DNA from: Arthrobacter sp. FB24
GTDB lineage: Bacteria; Actinomycetota; Actinomycetes; Actinomycetales; Micrococcaceae
Length of the DNA stretch: 64,000 nucleotides
Reading direction: 5' to 3'
Assembly (NCBI RefSeq): GCF_000196235.1
Contig: NC_008541.1
Location: 2,232,001 to 2,296,000 of the forward strand
This document shows positions 35,653-43,751 of the stretch, in pieces. The notes beneath the pieces are model-generated. The model ran no database searches and was not told the DNA's origin. It was given only the letters and a program-made list of their open reading frames with translations. Each line of letters opens with the position of its first letter. Positions within the stretch are counted from its first letter, which is position 1. Both the position numbers and the translations under genes were made by a program.

Positions 35653-37185
35653 TCAGACGGCGCTAAGCCCGCCCAGGTTCCGGTACTTTTCCAGCCGCCG
35701 CGGGAGCAGTTCGTTGATCGCGACGGAGGACAAGGTAGCGAGTTCGTATTCGATGGCCTGTCCCAGCCGCCGGCAGAACGCCCTCGCCTCCAGGGCAGCA
35801 TCGCTGTGCCCCGCGTCCCCGCGTTCGTCCACGATGTGCTCGACCAGTCCGTTGGCGTACAGCGCGGCAACGTGGACGCCCTGTGCTTCGGCCATGGCCG
35901 GCGCGAAATCGGTGCTGCGGTGGACGATGGCGCTGGCGCCTTCAGGCGGCAGCGGGGACAGCCAGGCATGCTGGGCGGCGACGGTGCGGTCCGCGGGCAG
36001 GAGGGCCAGCGCCCCGCCACCGGCACCCTGGCCCAGCAGGACCGAGACGGTGGGGGAGTTCAGCCCGATCATGTCATGCAGGGACCGGGCAATCTCGCCG
36101 GCCAGGCCGCCTTCCTCGGCTTCCTTGGAGAGCGCCGCGCCGCCGGTGTCAATGACTGTCAGCAGCGGCAAGCCCAGTTCCTCGGCCAGCCGCATGCCTC
36201 GCCGGGCCTCACGGAGCGACGCCGGTCCCATCGCGGTCTGCTGCGACGGCCTGGGCCGGGTATGGCCAATGACTACGCAGGACTCCTGGCCGAAGCGGGC
36301 CAGGGCAAGCTGCAGTCCGGGGTCCTTTTCCCCCTGCCCGGTGCCGTTGAGGGGGAGCACGTCGCGGGCGCCGTAGGCGAGCAGCTGCCGCAGGTCCGGC
36401 CGCCGCGGGTTTCGGGAGATTTCGATCGATTCCCAGGCGCGGGCGTCGGACGGTCTGACCGAAAGTGTCTTCGGCGGCTCAATCCGAGTGTGCGGGCCGG
36501 TGACCAAAATGCTGAGGGCGCGGTCCACGACGTCGGACAGTTGCGAGGGAGGGACCACCGCGTCGATGAGGCCCTTGTCGAAAAGGTTTTCCGCCACCTG
36601 CACGTTCTCCGGAAACGGCGTGCCGTAGAGGGCCTCGTAGACCCGTGGTCCCAGGAAGCCGAGTAGGGCCCCGGGCTCGGCCACAGTGATGTGTCCGAGG
36701 GATCCCCAGGACGCCATGACCCCTCCGGTGGTGGGGTGCCTCAGGTACACGAGGTAGGGCAGGCCCGCCTGGCGGTGGGCGCGGACGGCGGCACTGATTT
36801 TCACCATGGACAGGAAGGCGATGGTTCCTTCCTGCATCCGGGTTCCGCCCGACGCCGGGCCCGCCAGGAGCGGCAGCCCTTCGCGGGTTGCCCGTTCGAC
36901 AGCGGTGACGATGCGTTCCGCAGCGGCCTGGCCGATGGAACCGGCGAGGAACCGGAATTCGCTGACGATAACGGCCACACGCCGGCCGCGGATGAGGCCT
37001 TCGCCGGTGAGGACGGATTCGTCCACGCCGGTTTTGGCACGCGCCGCCGCCAACTCCTGCCGGTATTCCGAACCGGGATCCGGGTCGGCCACCGGAGCGT
37101 CCCAGCTCCGGTAGGAGCCGGGATCCAGCACGGCGGTGATGAGCCCGGAGGCATCCAGGTGCCGGACTTTCTGTTCTGCGAGAAT
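35653..37185 (-). CDS. Fused AccD-AccA-type carboxyltransferase (possible malonyl-CoA decarboxylase-like)
   Basis: About 510 residues holding both carboxyltransferase halves. The beta-like half has SEFRFLAGSIGQAAAERI, SGGTRMQEGT and HPTTGGVMASWG; the alpha-like half has ARRGMRLAEELGLPLLTVIDT, LLGQGAGGGALALLP and EGASAIVHR. No zinc finger is seen. No biotin carboxylase or biotin carrier gene is nearby. Malonate decarboxylase subunits MdcD/MdcE share this fold and work without biotin, and a malonate-type carrier and a CoA-transferase are in the same operon. The N-terminus overlaps the CoA-transferase stop and has no ATG/GTG/TTG in place. An ATT at 37185 with AGGAAGG nine bases upstream, or a CTG at 37191, must serve. 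Confidence 0.78.
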   Translation of the reverse strand: MLAEQKVRHLDASGLITAVLDPGSYRSWDAPVADPDPGSEYRQELAAARAKTGVDESVLTGEGLIRGRRVAVIVSEFRFLAGSIGQAAAERIVTAVERATREGLPLLAGPASGGTRMQEGTIAFLSMVKISAAVRAHRQAGLPYLVYLRHPTTGGVMASWGSLGHITVAEPGALLGFLGPRVYEALYGTPFPENVQVAENLFDKGLIDAVVPPSQLSDVVDRALSILVTGPHTRIEPPKTLSVRPSDARAWESIEISRNPRRPDLRQLLAYGARDVLPLNGTGQGEKDPGLQLALARFGQESCVVIGHTRPRPSQQTAMGPASLREARRGMRLAEELGLPLLTVIDTGGAALSKEAEEGGLAGEIARSLHDMIGLNSPTVSVLLGQGAGGGALALLPADRTVAAQHAWLSPLPPEGASAIVHRSTDFAPAMAEAQGVHVAALYANGLVEHIVDERGDAGHSDAALEARAFCRRLGQAIEYELATLSSVAINELLPRRLEKYRNLGGLSAV

Positions 37186-37187
37186 GT

Positions 37188-38435
37188 TCAGCGCCCTTCC
37201 TGTTCCGGGCCGGCCGGGGTACCTTTTGTGCCGGCGGGCTGCAGCCCAAGCCACTGCCGGATCTGCTCTCCGTCCTGGTCCAGCAGCGGGGGTGCGGTGT
37301 GCGTGGTGAGGGTCGTTTCTGCGGTGCCGGCGGCGCTGAAGAACCGCAGCGGCGGACCGGGCAGGCTGACGGTGCCCAGGATCTTGTGGTCGACGTCGAT
37401 CACCAGGCCCTGCGAATGTACCTGCTCCCAGGCGTACACCTCGTCCAGGGTGCGGACCTTGCCGGCCGGGATACCGGCGTCGTTGAGTTTGGCGAGCAGC
37501 TCCCCGGCTTCGTAATCCGAGAATGCCTGTTCCACCTCTTCGATGACTTTCTCGCGGTTGCGCACCCGGTCCGCGTTGCTGGCGAATTCGGGGCGTGCTG
37601 AGTCGATTCCGAACGTGGAGGCGAACGTCTTCCACAGCTTTTCGCTGCCCACGCTGATCTGGACCCGTCCTTGCCGGCAGTGGAACAGTCCGTAGGGAGC
37701 GATGGAGGGGTGGTGGTTGCCCTGCGCCTTGGGGACCTCGCCAGCCACCGTGGCCCTGGTGCCCTGGAACGCGTGCACCCCGATAAGCGCGGCAAGCAGT
37801 GAGGTGCGGACGATCTGGCCCTGCCCGGTCCGTTCCCGCTGCAACAGGGCCGCCAGGGTTCCGAACGCGCCATACATGCCCGAGAGCAGATCGGCGATGG
37901 GAACACCCACCCTTTGGGGGTCGTCCGGCCCGGATCCGGTCAGGGACATCAGGCCGGCTTCACCCTGCAGGATCTGGTCGTAGCCGCTGCGCCGGGATTC
38001 CGGCCCGTCGTGTCCGAAGCCGGTGATGGACAGGATCACCAGTGCCGGGTTCAGCGCGTGCATTTCCGCGGCGGAGAAGCCCAGCCGGTCCAGGACGCCG
38101 GGGCGGAAGTTCTCGATGACGACGTCGGCGCGTTCCAGCAGTTCGCGCAGGACTGTCCGCCCGTCGTCGTTCTTCAGGTCCAGGGCGATGGATTCCTTGT
38201 TCCGGTTGCAGGACAGGAAATAGGTTGCCTGCGGATCGTCCTCCGGCCCGACGAAAGGCGGGCCCCAGCCGCGGGTGTCGTCCCCGGTGCCGGGGTTCTC
38301 CACCTTGATGACCCGGGCGCCGAGGTCAGCAAGCATCATGCCTGCGTGTGGGCCGGCCAGGGCGCGGCTCAGGTCCACCACGAGGTAGCCCGACAGCGGA
38401 CCCTCTGCCTGGGGAGTGGATTCAGTGCTCTGCAT
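37188..38435 (-). CDS. CaiB/BaiF family CoA-transferase
   Basis: 415-residue class III CoA-transferase that moves CoA between carboxylic acids through an enzyme-bound aspartyl anhydride. The N-terminal LVVDLSRALAGPHAGMMLADLGARVIKVE is typical, and the catalytic Asp is D153 in RRSGYDQILQGEAGL. The ATG has GAAGGA upstream. It lies between the MatC-type carrier and the fused carboxyltransferase, whose start it overlaps. I infer it activates the dicarboxylate brought in by the carrier, malonate being the best candidate. Confidence 0.88.
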   Translation of the reverse strand: MQSTESTPQAEGPLSGYLVVDLSRALAGPHAGMMLADLGARVIKVENPGTGDDTRGWGPPFVGPEDDPQATYFLSCNRNKESIALDLKNDDGRTVLRELLERADVVIENFRPGVLDRLGFSAAEMHALNPALVILSITGFGHDGPESRRSGYDQILQGEAGLMSLTGSGPDDPQRVGVPIADLLSGMYGAFGTLAALLQRERTGQGQIVRTSLLAALIGVHAFQGTRATVAGEVPKAQGNHHPSIAPYGLFHCRQGRVQISVGSEKLWKTFASTFGIDSARPEFASNADRVRNREKVIEEVEQAFSDYEAGELLAKLNDAGIPAGKVRTLDEVYAWEQVHSQGLVIDVDHKILGTVSLPGPPLRFFSAAGTAETTLTTHTAPPLLDQDGEQIRQWLGLQPAGTKGTPAGPEQEGR

Positions 38436-38491
38436 GATGTTCCTTCTTTAGCTTGTAGGTACCTGGGGTGCTGCTCTTGGTCGCCGGCCGC

Positions 38492-39898
38492 TCATAGCCA
38501 GCCCGGGACCACCATGACCACCCAGGCGATGGCCGGTCCGACGGCGACGACGATGCCGCTATAGGCCAGGATCTGCTTGTAGAACCGGTCCTTATCCACG
38601 TCCTCGGGTGCGTTGGCCAGCACCAGGGCGCCGTTGGTGGAGAACGGTGAGACATCCACGATCGTGGAGGCCACCGCAAGGGCGGCGATGACCCCTACGG
38701 CGCCGATTTCCCCGGAGGCCAGGAACGGCACCGCCAGGGGAATGAGGGCCGCCAGGATGGCAGTGGAGGAGGCGAAAGCGGAAACAATGGCGCCGATGTA
38801 GCAGATCAGCAGGGCCGCGAGCAGCGGCATGCCCAGCTGGGCTACGCCGTCAGATACGAATTTGATGGTGCCGGCCTCTTCGAGGACGCCCACGAAGGTG
38901 AGCATGCCGCAGAGGAGCAGGACGGTGGACCAGCTGATCTTGTTGACGGCGCCCTTCTGGGCGTCGGGGGAAACCAGGGCAAGGACCATGGCGATGGTGA
39001 TGGAGACGAATCCGACGTCCACCTTGAAGCCCAGCGAAATAACGGCCAGGGCGATCAGGCCGAGGATCGTCACGAGCTGGGGAACGGAGGCGCGGGCTGT
39101 TCCGGCAGGCTGGCCGGCGCTGGAAGAACCGTTGGCGGAGTGCTCACCGGAGCCTGACGTGCCTTTGGAGGAGACGCGGTCCGAGGAAATGTCGGTACCG
39201 GAGCCCTGCAGGGTCACGCCGGCGGTGCGGGCTCCCACGCTCATGGCCATGCGCTTTTCGGCGACCTGCTCCACCAGCCTGCTGCCTGCTGAGGATCCGG
39301 ACTTGGTGCCGCCGAGAACAAAGAACAGCACCAGTGCAATAGCCAGGTTGAAGAAGAAGCTCGCCAGGAAGATCGCCATGGGGCTGGCTTCCAGTTCCGT
39401 CTTGGCAATGATGCCGTTGACGGTGACGCCGTATACAGCGATGGGGGAGAAGCCGCCGGCCTGCGCGCCGTGAATCACCATCATGCCCATCATGAGCGGG
39501 TTGATTTTGTGCTTGGCCGCGAAGCTGAGCGCAATCGGCGCGATGATGGCGACTGCCGCGGGCGAAAGTGCGCCGACGGCCGTGATGACCGCGGTGATCG
39601 CGAACATGATCCACGGGATCAGGGCCACCTTGCTGCCGACCATCCGAACAGCGCCCCGGACCATCAGGTCGATGGTGCCGTTGTTCTGCGCTATGGCAAA
39701 CAGGTAGGTGACGCCGACAATCGTCAGAAACAGACCGCCGGGGAAGTTGGCCAGGATGTCATTGGTGGACATCCCCAGCACAACCGAACCGAGCAGGAAG
39801 GCGCCGACGAAGGCCAGTGCGCCCATTTTGAGCGGGAGCACTGTGGCTAGCAGGAACATCACCGCCAGGATGATGATGGACAGGACGGGAGCGGACAT
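38492..39898 (-). CDS. MatC-type dicarboxylate carrier
   Basis: 468-residue membrane transporter of the SLC13/ArsB-NhaD superfamily with an N-terminal MatC domain. About 11 hydrophobic segments are visible, with the two conserved re-entrant regions GALSPAAVAIIAP and SAFASSTAILAALIPLAVP, and TIVDVSPFSTNGALV near the end. A hydrophilic Ser/Gly-rich loop at about 205-265 divides the halves. GGAGG precedes the ATG. First gene of the leftward carboxylate operon, divergent from a GntR regulator. A paralogue lies at 44882. Malonate or a similar dicarboxylate is the likely cargo. Confidence 0.85.
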   Translation of the reverse strand: MSAPVLSIIILAVMFLLATVLPLKMGALAFVGAFLLGSVVLGMSTNDILANFPGGLFLTIVGVTYLFAIAQNNGTIDLMVRGAVRMVGSKVALIPWIMFAITAVITAVGALSPAAVAIIAPIALSFAAKHKINPLMMGMMVIHGAQAGGFSPIAVYGVTVNGIIAKTELEASPMAIFLASFFFNLAIALVLFFVLGGTKSGSSAGSRLVEQVAEKRMAMSVGARTAGVTLQGSGTDISSDRVSSKGTSGSGEHSANGSSSAGQPAGTARASVPQLVTILGLIALAVISLGFKVDVGFVSITIAMVLALVSPDAQKGAVNKISWSTVLLLCGMLTFVGVLEEAGTIKFVSDGVAQLGMPLLAALLICYIGAIVSAFASSTAILAALIPLAVPFLASGEIGAVGVIAALAVASTIVDVSPFSTNGALVLANAPEDVDKDRFYKQILAYSGIVVAVGPAIAWVVMVVPGWL

Positions 39899-39953
39899 CT
39901 TTGTTCCTCCGGATCGAACGTTGGGAAATATGATTGGCTTAGTGGCCTAGCCT

Positions 39954-39971
39954 CCTAGACACTAGGTGTCT
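39954..39971. promoter_or_regulatory. Operator-like overlapping palindromes between MatC carrier and GntR gene
   Basis: CCTAGACACTAGG (39954-39966) is a perfect 5-3-5 inverted repeat. It overlaps AGACACTAGGTGTCT (39957-39971), a perfect 6-3-6 repeat. A further TAGTG/CACTA pair spans 39940-39964. All lie in the 128-base gap between the divergent carrier and GntR genes, the place expected for the GntR operator. Confidence 0.55.
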
Positions 39972-40026
39972 CTGTCAATAGTTCTCCGGTAGTCTTGTGA
40001 TTTAGGACCTTCTCGAAAGGACGCAG

Positions 40027-40734
40027 ATGGCTAAGCAGGCGGCAACCCGGCAGATTACCCGCGTTTCGCGGCCCCGGCTCTATGAGCAGCTCGTGGAGCA
40101 GCTCATGGACTTCATCGAGGCTGCCCAGCTGGGTCCTGGGGATACCTTGCCTGCAGAGCGCGAGCTGGCCGAGCGGTTGGGGGTTTCGCGTGCCACCCTG
40201 GCCCAGGCCTTGGTGGCACTGGAAGTCCTCGGCGTGATCGATGTCCAGCACGGTACCGGTGCAGTGCTGGTTTACCGTCCCAATGTCCCGTCCGTGATCA
40301 AGGGGCTGCGCGAGCACCGCAACCGGCTGCCGGAGATCGTGGAGGCACGCAGCACCCTTGAGGTCAAGCTTGCTGAACTGGCAGCCGCGCGGCGCAGTAA
40401 AGAGGACATGAAGGCCATCGACAAGGCGCTCGATGTCATGGCCGAAGAGGTTGCCTCGGGCGGCCGGGGCGCGCATGGCGACGAACTGTTCCACCAGGCC
40501 GTGACCGCCGCCGCACACTCCGGAGTGCTGGCCCAGCTGATGACCTTCATCGCCGGAATGGTCCTGGAGACGCGGCTCGAGTCACTCGGGCAGCCGGGTC
40601 GCCCGGAGCAGTCCCTCGCCTCACACCGAAAAATCGCCGACGCTATCAGGGCCCGGGACTCAGCCGCGGCTGCCGAGGCAATGCTGGAGCACATCGACCT
40701 CGTCTCCGATGTGGCCCTTCTGAAGAACTCCTGA
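40027..40734 (+). CDS. GntR-family (FadR-type) regulator of the carboxylate operon
   Basis: 235-residue regulator. The winged helix-turn-helix runs from LYEQLVEQLMDFIEAAQLGP to the GVSRATLAQALVALEVLG recognition region. A C-terminal FCD ligand domain (VEARSTLEVKLAELAAAR, DELFHQAVTAAAHS) follows. AAAGGA precedes the ATG. Divergent from the MatC-CoA-transferase-carboxyltransferase operon, with palindromes in the shared gap, so it very likely controls that operon and itself in response to a small carboxylate or its CoA ester. Confidence 0.88.
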   Translation: MAKQAATRQITRVSRPRLYEQLVEQLMDFIEAAQLGPGDTLPAERELAERLGVSRATLAQALVALEVLGVIDVQHGTGAVLVYRPNVPSVIKGLREHRNRLPEIVEARSTLEVKLAELAAARRSKEDMKAIDKALDVMAEEVASGGRGAHGDELFHQAVTAAAHSGVLAQLMTFIAGMVLETRLESLGQPGRPEQSLASHRKIADAIRARDSAAAAEAMLEHIDLVSDVALLKNS

Positions 40735-40877
40735 GTCGCCCCTGGTCCGCCCCCGGCGCCACGGGGCCGGCCCGCCGGCGTCCTCCTTTCACCCGCCAAC
40801 CCCAGCTACCTGGCCGCGAAGCGGGACCACACCGCGCATACTTGAGCAGGCGGGCCGCGGCCTGCCGGGCCCCGGGT

Positions 40878-41480
40878 TCAGGATTCCGGCGTTCCAGGAG
40901 GCATTCCGGGCAGCAGCGACTGGCGGTTCCTGATCCGTGACGGGCCAAATTGAATCGGCAGCCGTTCAATGTCCCAAGATCCGCTGCCATACGCCGTCGG
41001 GCTGCCGACGGCAACGTGCGGCGTCCAGTGCGGGGACCTGTAGCCGAGGGCACGGGAGCTGAGGATGAAGTCATCGACGTTGTCCACCAGCAGCCCGTCC
41101 AGCAGTTCGTGAAGGGCCTGGACGAGACGTACCTGGTACTCGTGGACCTGCTCCGGCACACCCACTTCCAGGCCCGAGACGCGGCCGCCGCCGAGAGGGA
41201 TCAGCCGGTCGGCAGTGCCGGAAAAAGCGTCCAGGACGGGCAAGCCATCCAGCCAGGCAACGGTGGCGCCGGTGGCTGCAGCAACGCTTGTCATGCCTTT
41301 GGTCCACTCGCAGATGTCCCGGGCGAAGTCTTCCAGAACCCCGAGGTGCAACAGGGTCAGATGCAGCCCCTTCTGCCTGCGAAGGGCGCGGACATAACGG
41401 GCGAGCCCCTCGTAGTCCGAGGGGCCGGATCCGACGCTGAGCACCGGCGCCTCTACTGTGATGCGCGGAACCGAGTTCAT
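40878..41480 (-). CDS. 2H phosphoesterase-like protein
   Basis: 200-residue protein with two His motifs spaced as in the 2H (2'-5' RNA ligase/CPDase) superfamily: HLTLLHLG at about residue 40 and HVAVG at about 154. The second motif has Ala where Thr or Ser is normal, so activity may be changed. No signal peptide. Function unknown beyond possible cyclic-phosphate or RNA-end chemistry. The 143-base gap to the GntR gene (40735-40877) holds no gene that I can see. Confidence 0.6.
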   Translation of the reverse strand: MNSVPRITVEAPVLSVGSGPSDYEGLARYVRALRRQKGLHLTLLHLGVLEDFARDICEWTKGMTSVAAATGATVAWLDGLPVLDAFSGTADRLIPLGGGRVSGLEVGVPEQVHEYQVRLVQALHELLDGLLVDNVDDFILSSRALGYRSPHWTPHVAVGSPTAYGSGSWDIERLPIQFGPSRIRNRQSLLPGMPPGTPES

Positions 41481-41561
41481 TCCGGATCCTCCCCACCAGG
41501 GTGGCTAATTGCTGTGGTTGCCATTATCCGCCGGGGCGGGCCTGCTTGCAGCTGAAGCCCC

Positions 41562-42419
41562 TCAGCCGGCGAGCGGGCGCAGGCCGTCCACGAGGGGGGT
41601 GGTAGGCCGCCCGGCCAGCCGTGCGAGGTCGCCGGTAGCGAGTGCCAGTGCGTCTTCGCGGATGTTGCCGTCCAGGGCGGCAAGGAACCCGGCTGTTGCC
41701 GGGTCAAGGCCGGCAGCCTCAAGCGTGCTGACGTGCTCGGCTGCACTTACCGAGCGATAAGTGACGGGGCGCCCGAGGACCGTGGAGAAGGCTAACGCGA
41801 GTTCCTCATAGGTCCAGGCGTGGTCGCCGGACAGTTCGTAGGTGCTGTTGTCATGTCCGGTGGTGGTCAGGACGGCGGCGATGGCAGCAGCGTAGTCCGC
41901 GCGGGTGGCGCTTGCCACGCGGCCGTCCCCGGCGCTTCCGAGCAGTGTTCCGGTCTCGCGTGCGGCGAGCAGGGCGTCGGCGTAGTTCTCCGTGTACCAC
42001 CCGTTACGCAGGAAGGTGAAGGGGAGTCCGCTGGCGCGGATGTACTCCTCGGTTTTGACGTGGTCCGGCGCCAGGATCACGGGCGTGGTGTCAGCCGCCA
42101 GGACGCTGGTGTACAGGATGCGGGCAACCTTGGCCCGCGCGGCCGCATCGATGACGTTCTCGTGCTGCGCCGCCCGGCTCTGGATGTCGTTGCCGGAAAT
42201 CAACAGCAGGGTGTCTCCTTCGGTCAGCGCCGAGTCAACACTGGCCGGATCGTTGTAGTCCATGGCCGCGGTTTTGACGCCGTGCCCTGCCAGCTCCGCG
42301 AGCTGGACGGCCGACCGGCCTGCAGCCACGATCTGCGCGGCCGGGACACCGCGGCTCAAAAGTTCCTCGACGACGAGCCGGCCCAGCTGGCCGGTGGCTC
42401 CTGCAATAACAATGGACAT
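41562..42419 (-). CDS. NmrA-like NAD(P)H-binding oxidoreductase (quinone reductase type 2-like)
   Basis: 285-residue atypical SDR resembling NAD(P)H:quinone oxidoreductase 2 (QorB). The cofactor loop IVIAGATGQLGRLVVEEL is at the N-terminus, followed by VAAGRSA, which selects NADPH. The mid-protein FTFLRNGWYTENY is typical of the QorB/NmrA group. The ATG at 42419 has AAGGAG; an upstream in-frame start at 42536 does not. No partner genes are evident. Confidence 0.85.
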   Translation of the reverse strand: MSIVIAGATGQLGRLVVEELLSRGVPAAQIVAAGRSAVQLAELAGHGVKTAAMDYNDPASVDSALTEGDTLLLISGNDIQSRAAQHENVIDAAARAKVARILYTSVLAADTTPVILAPDHVKTEEYIRASGLPFTFLRNGWYTENYADALLAARETGTLLGSAGDGRVASATRADYAAAIAAVLTTTGHDNSTYELSGDHAWTYEELALAFSTVLGRPVTYRSVSAAEHVSTLEAAGLDPATAGFLAALDGNIREDALALATGDLARLAGRPTTPLVDGLRPLAG

Positions 42420-42570
42420 GCGTTTCTCCTTGGTTGCCGGGCACCCGATCGGTGCGCCTTCTGCAGTGGCCAACCGCCCTCGAAAGGAAACAATTCCGTT
42501 GCCGGATGACGCACTTTGAAGTGCAATAGGCACCATTAGGTAAGTGTCGTTTCAGGGTGACCCGCACCAG

Positions 42571-43509
42571 CTAGAGATAATCGCCGGCCCGTTCGCGGGC
42601 GATCTCCAGCAGGGTGGAGTGAAAAGCGACCTCTGCCGGAGCGTAGACCTTGTCCTCGCGCTGTGCCAGCAGTACCCGGCGCAGCGGGGCGGCCTCACCC
42701 AGGCTCAGCACTTTCACGTCGGGATGCTGGAGGGCCACAGCAGTCTTAGGCACCATGGCCACGCCCATTCCCACGCTGACCATCGCCTGGGCCTCCTGGT
42801 AGTCGTTGGCCAAAAAGGCAATCTCCGGTTCGAACCCGGCGTCGTGGGCGGAACGCTGCAGCACCTCCACCACGGGGTGGGCCTCGGCGCGCACAATCCA
42901 GGACTCGTTGCGCAGGTCCTCCATGCTTACCTGCTCCCGGTCGGCGAGTCGGTGGCCGCGGGCCACCAGGATCACGGTGCTTTCCCGGAAGACTTCTGTT
43001 ACCCGGATGGAATCGTCCCGGAACGGATTCCAGGGGTAGTCCCAGAGCAGACAGAGCCCCGTCACCCCGGACTGCAGATCTGCCACGAGTTCATCGAAGC
43101 GGGCGCTGCGCACAGAGAGGCTGATGGCAGGGTAGCGCTTCTTGAAAGTCCGGATGACGACGGGCAGGAATGATCCGGCAAGGGTTGGAAAAGTGCCAAC
43201 GGTCAGGGACCCGCGCTTGAGGCCGGCTATCTGGCCGAGGTCGGACCGGGCCGCCTGCATCTGCCAGATGATCTTGCGGGCATGGCCGGCCAGCACCTGT
43301 CCGGCTTCGGTGGGCACCACCCCGCGGGACCGGCGGTTGAGCAGCGGCTGCCCCACCTCTTGTTCGAGCTTGCGCAACTGCTGGGAGACGGCTGAGGGCG
43401 TGTACATCATGAGCTCGGCCGCGGCGGTGATGGAGCCCTGCTCCACCACCTCCAGCAGTAGCGCCAGCCGCCTGATGTCGAACAATTCCTTACCATCGTC
43501 GTTAAGCAA
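42571..43509 (-). CDS. LysR-family regulator divergent from prpF
   Basis: About 312 residues. The N-terminal helix-turn-helix is FDIRRLALLLEVVEQGSITA with SAVSQQLRKLEQEVG; a LysR substrate-binding domain fills the rest (LTVGTFPTLAGSFLP). The TTG at 43509 is chosen because AAGGG lies seven bases upstream and the HTH starts soon after. An ATG at 43590 in the same frame lacks a ribosome site and would add a Lys/Gly-rich tail. It is divergent from prpF and the second MatC-type carrier and is their probable activator. Confidence 0.85.
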   Translation of the reverse strand: MLNDDGKELFDIRRLALLLEVVEQGSITAAAELMMYTPSAVSQQLRKLEQEVGQPLLNRRSRGVVPTEAGQVLAGHARKIIWQMQAARSDLGQIAGLKRGSLTVGTFPTLAGSFLPVVIRTFKKRYPAISLSVRSARFDELVADLQSGVTGLCLLWDYPWNPFRDDSIRVTEVFRESTVILVARGHRLADREQVSMEDLRNESWIVRAEAHPVVEVLQRSAHDAGFEPEIAFLANDYQEAQAMVSVGMGVAMVPKTAVALQHPDVKVLSLGEAAPLRRVLLAQREDKVYAPAEVAFHSTLLEIARERAGDYL

Positions 43510-43710
43510 CGCTTCACCCTTCTTCGATTTTGGTTCATTCCCTGCCGGAAGGCGCCCTTCACCCCGATGACCGGGTACCTTTCCTCGCATTAGGAGGCGG
43601 AAACGCGGGGCTCTAGCCGTATAAACCTGAATGATTTAAGTAATGCTACAGCCCTCTTCAAAAATCCAACATTGTCTAAAAGTGTGATCTGGCTCAATCT
43701 CTTTTCAGGC

Positions 43711-43729
43711 CCTCAACCAATATTTGAGG
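43711..43729. promoter_or_regulatory. Candidate LysR box upstream of prpF
   Basis: CCTCAA (43711-43716) and TTGAGG (43724-43729) form a perfect inverted repeat around CCAATAT, 22 bases before the prpF ATG, in an AT-rich gap of 242 bases (43510-43751) between divergent lysR and prpF genes. The form TCAA-N7-TTGA fits LysR-type sites. A TTGTCT (43672) with CAATCT 17 bases on is only a weak promoter match. Confidence 0.45.
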
Positions 43730-43751
43730 CACGAGGAGGAGTGGTATCAGC

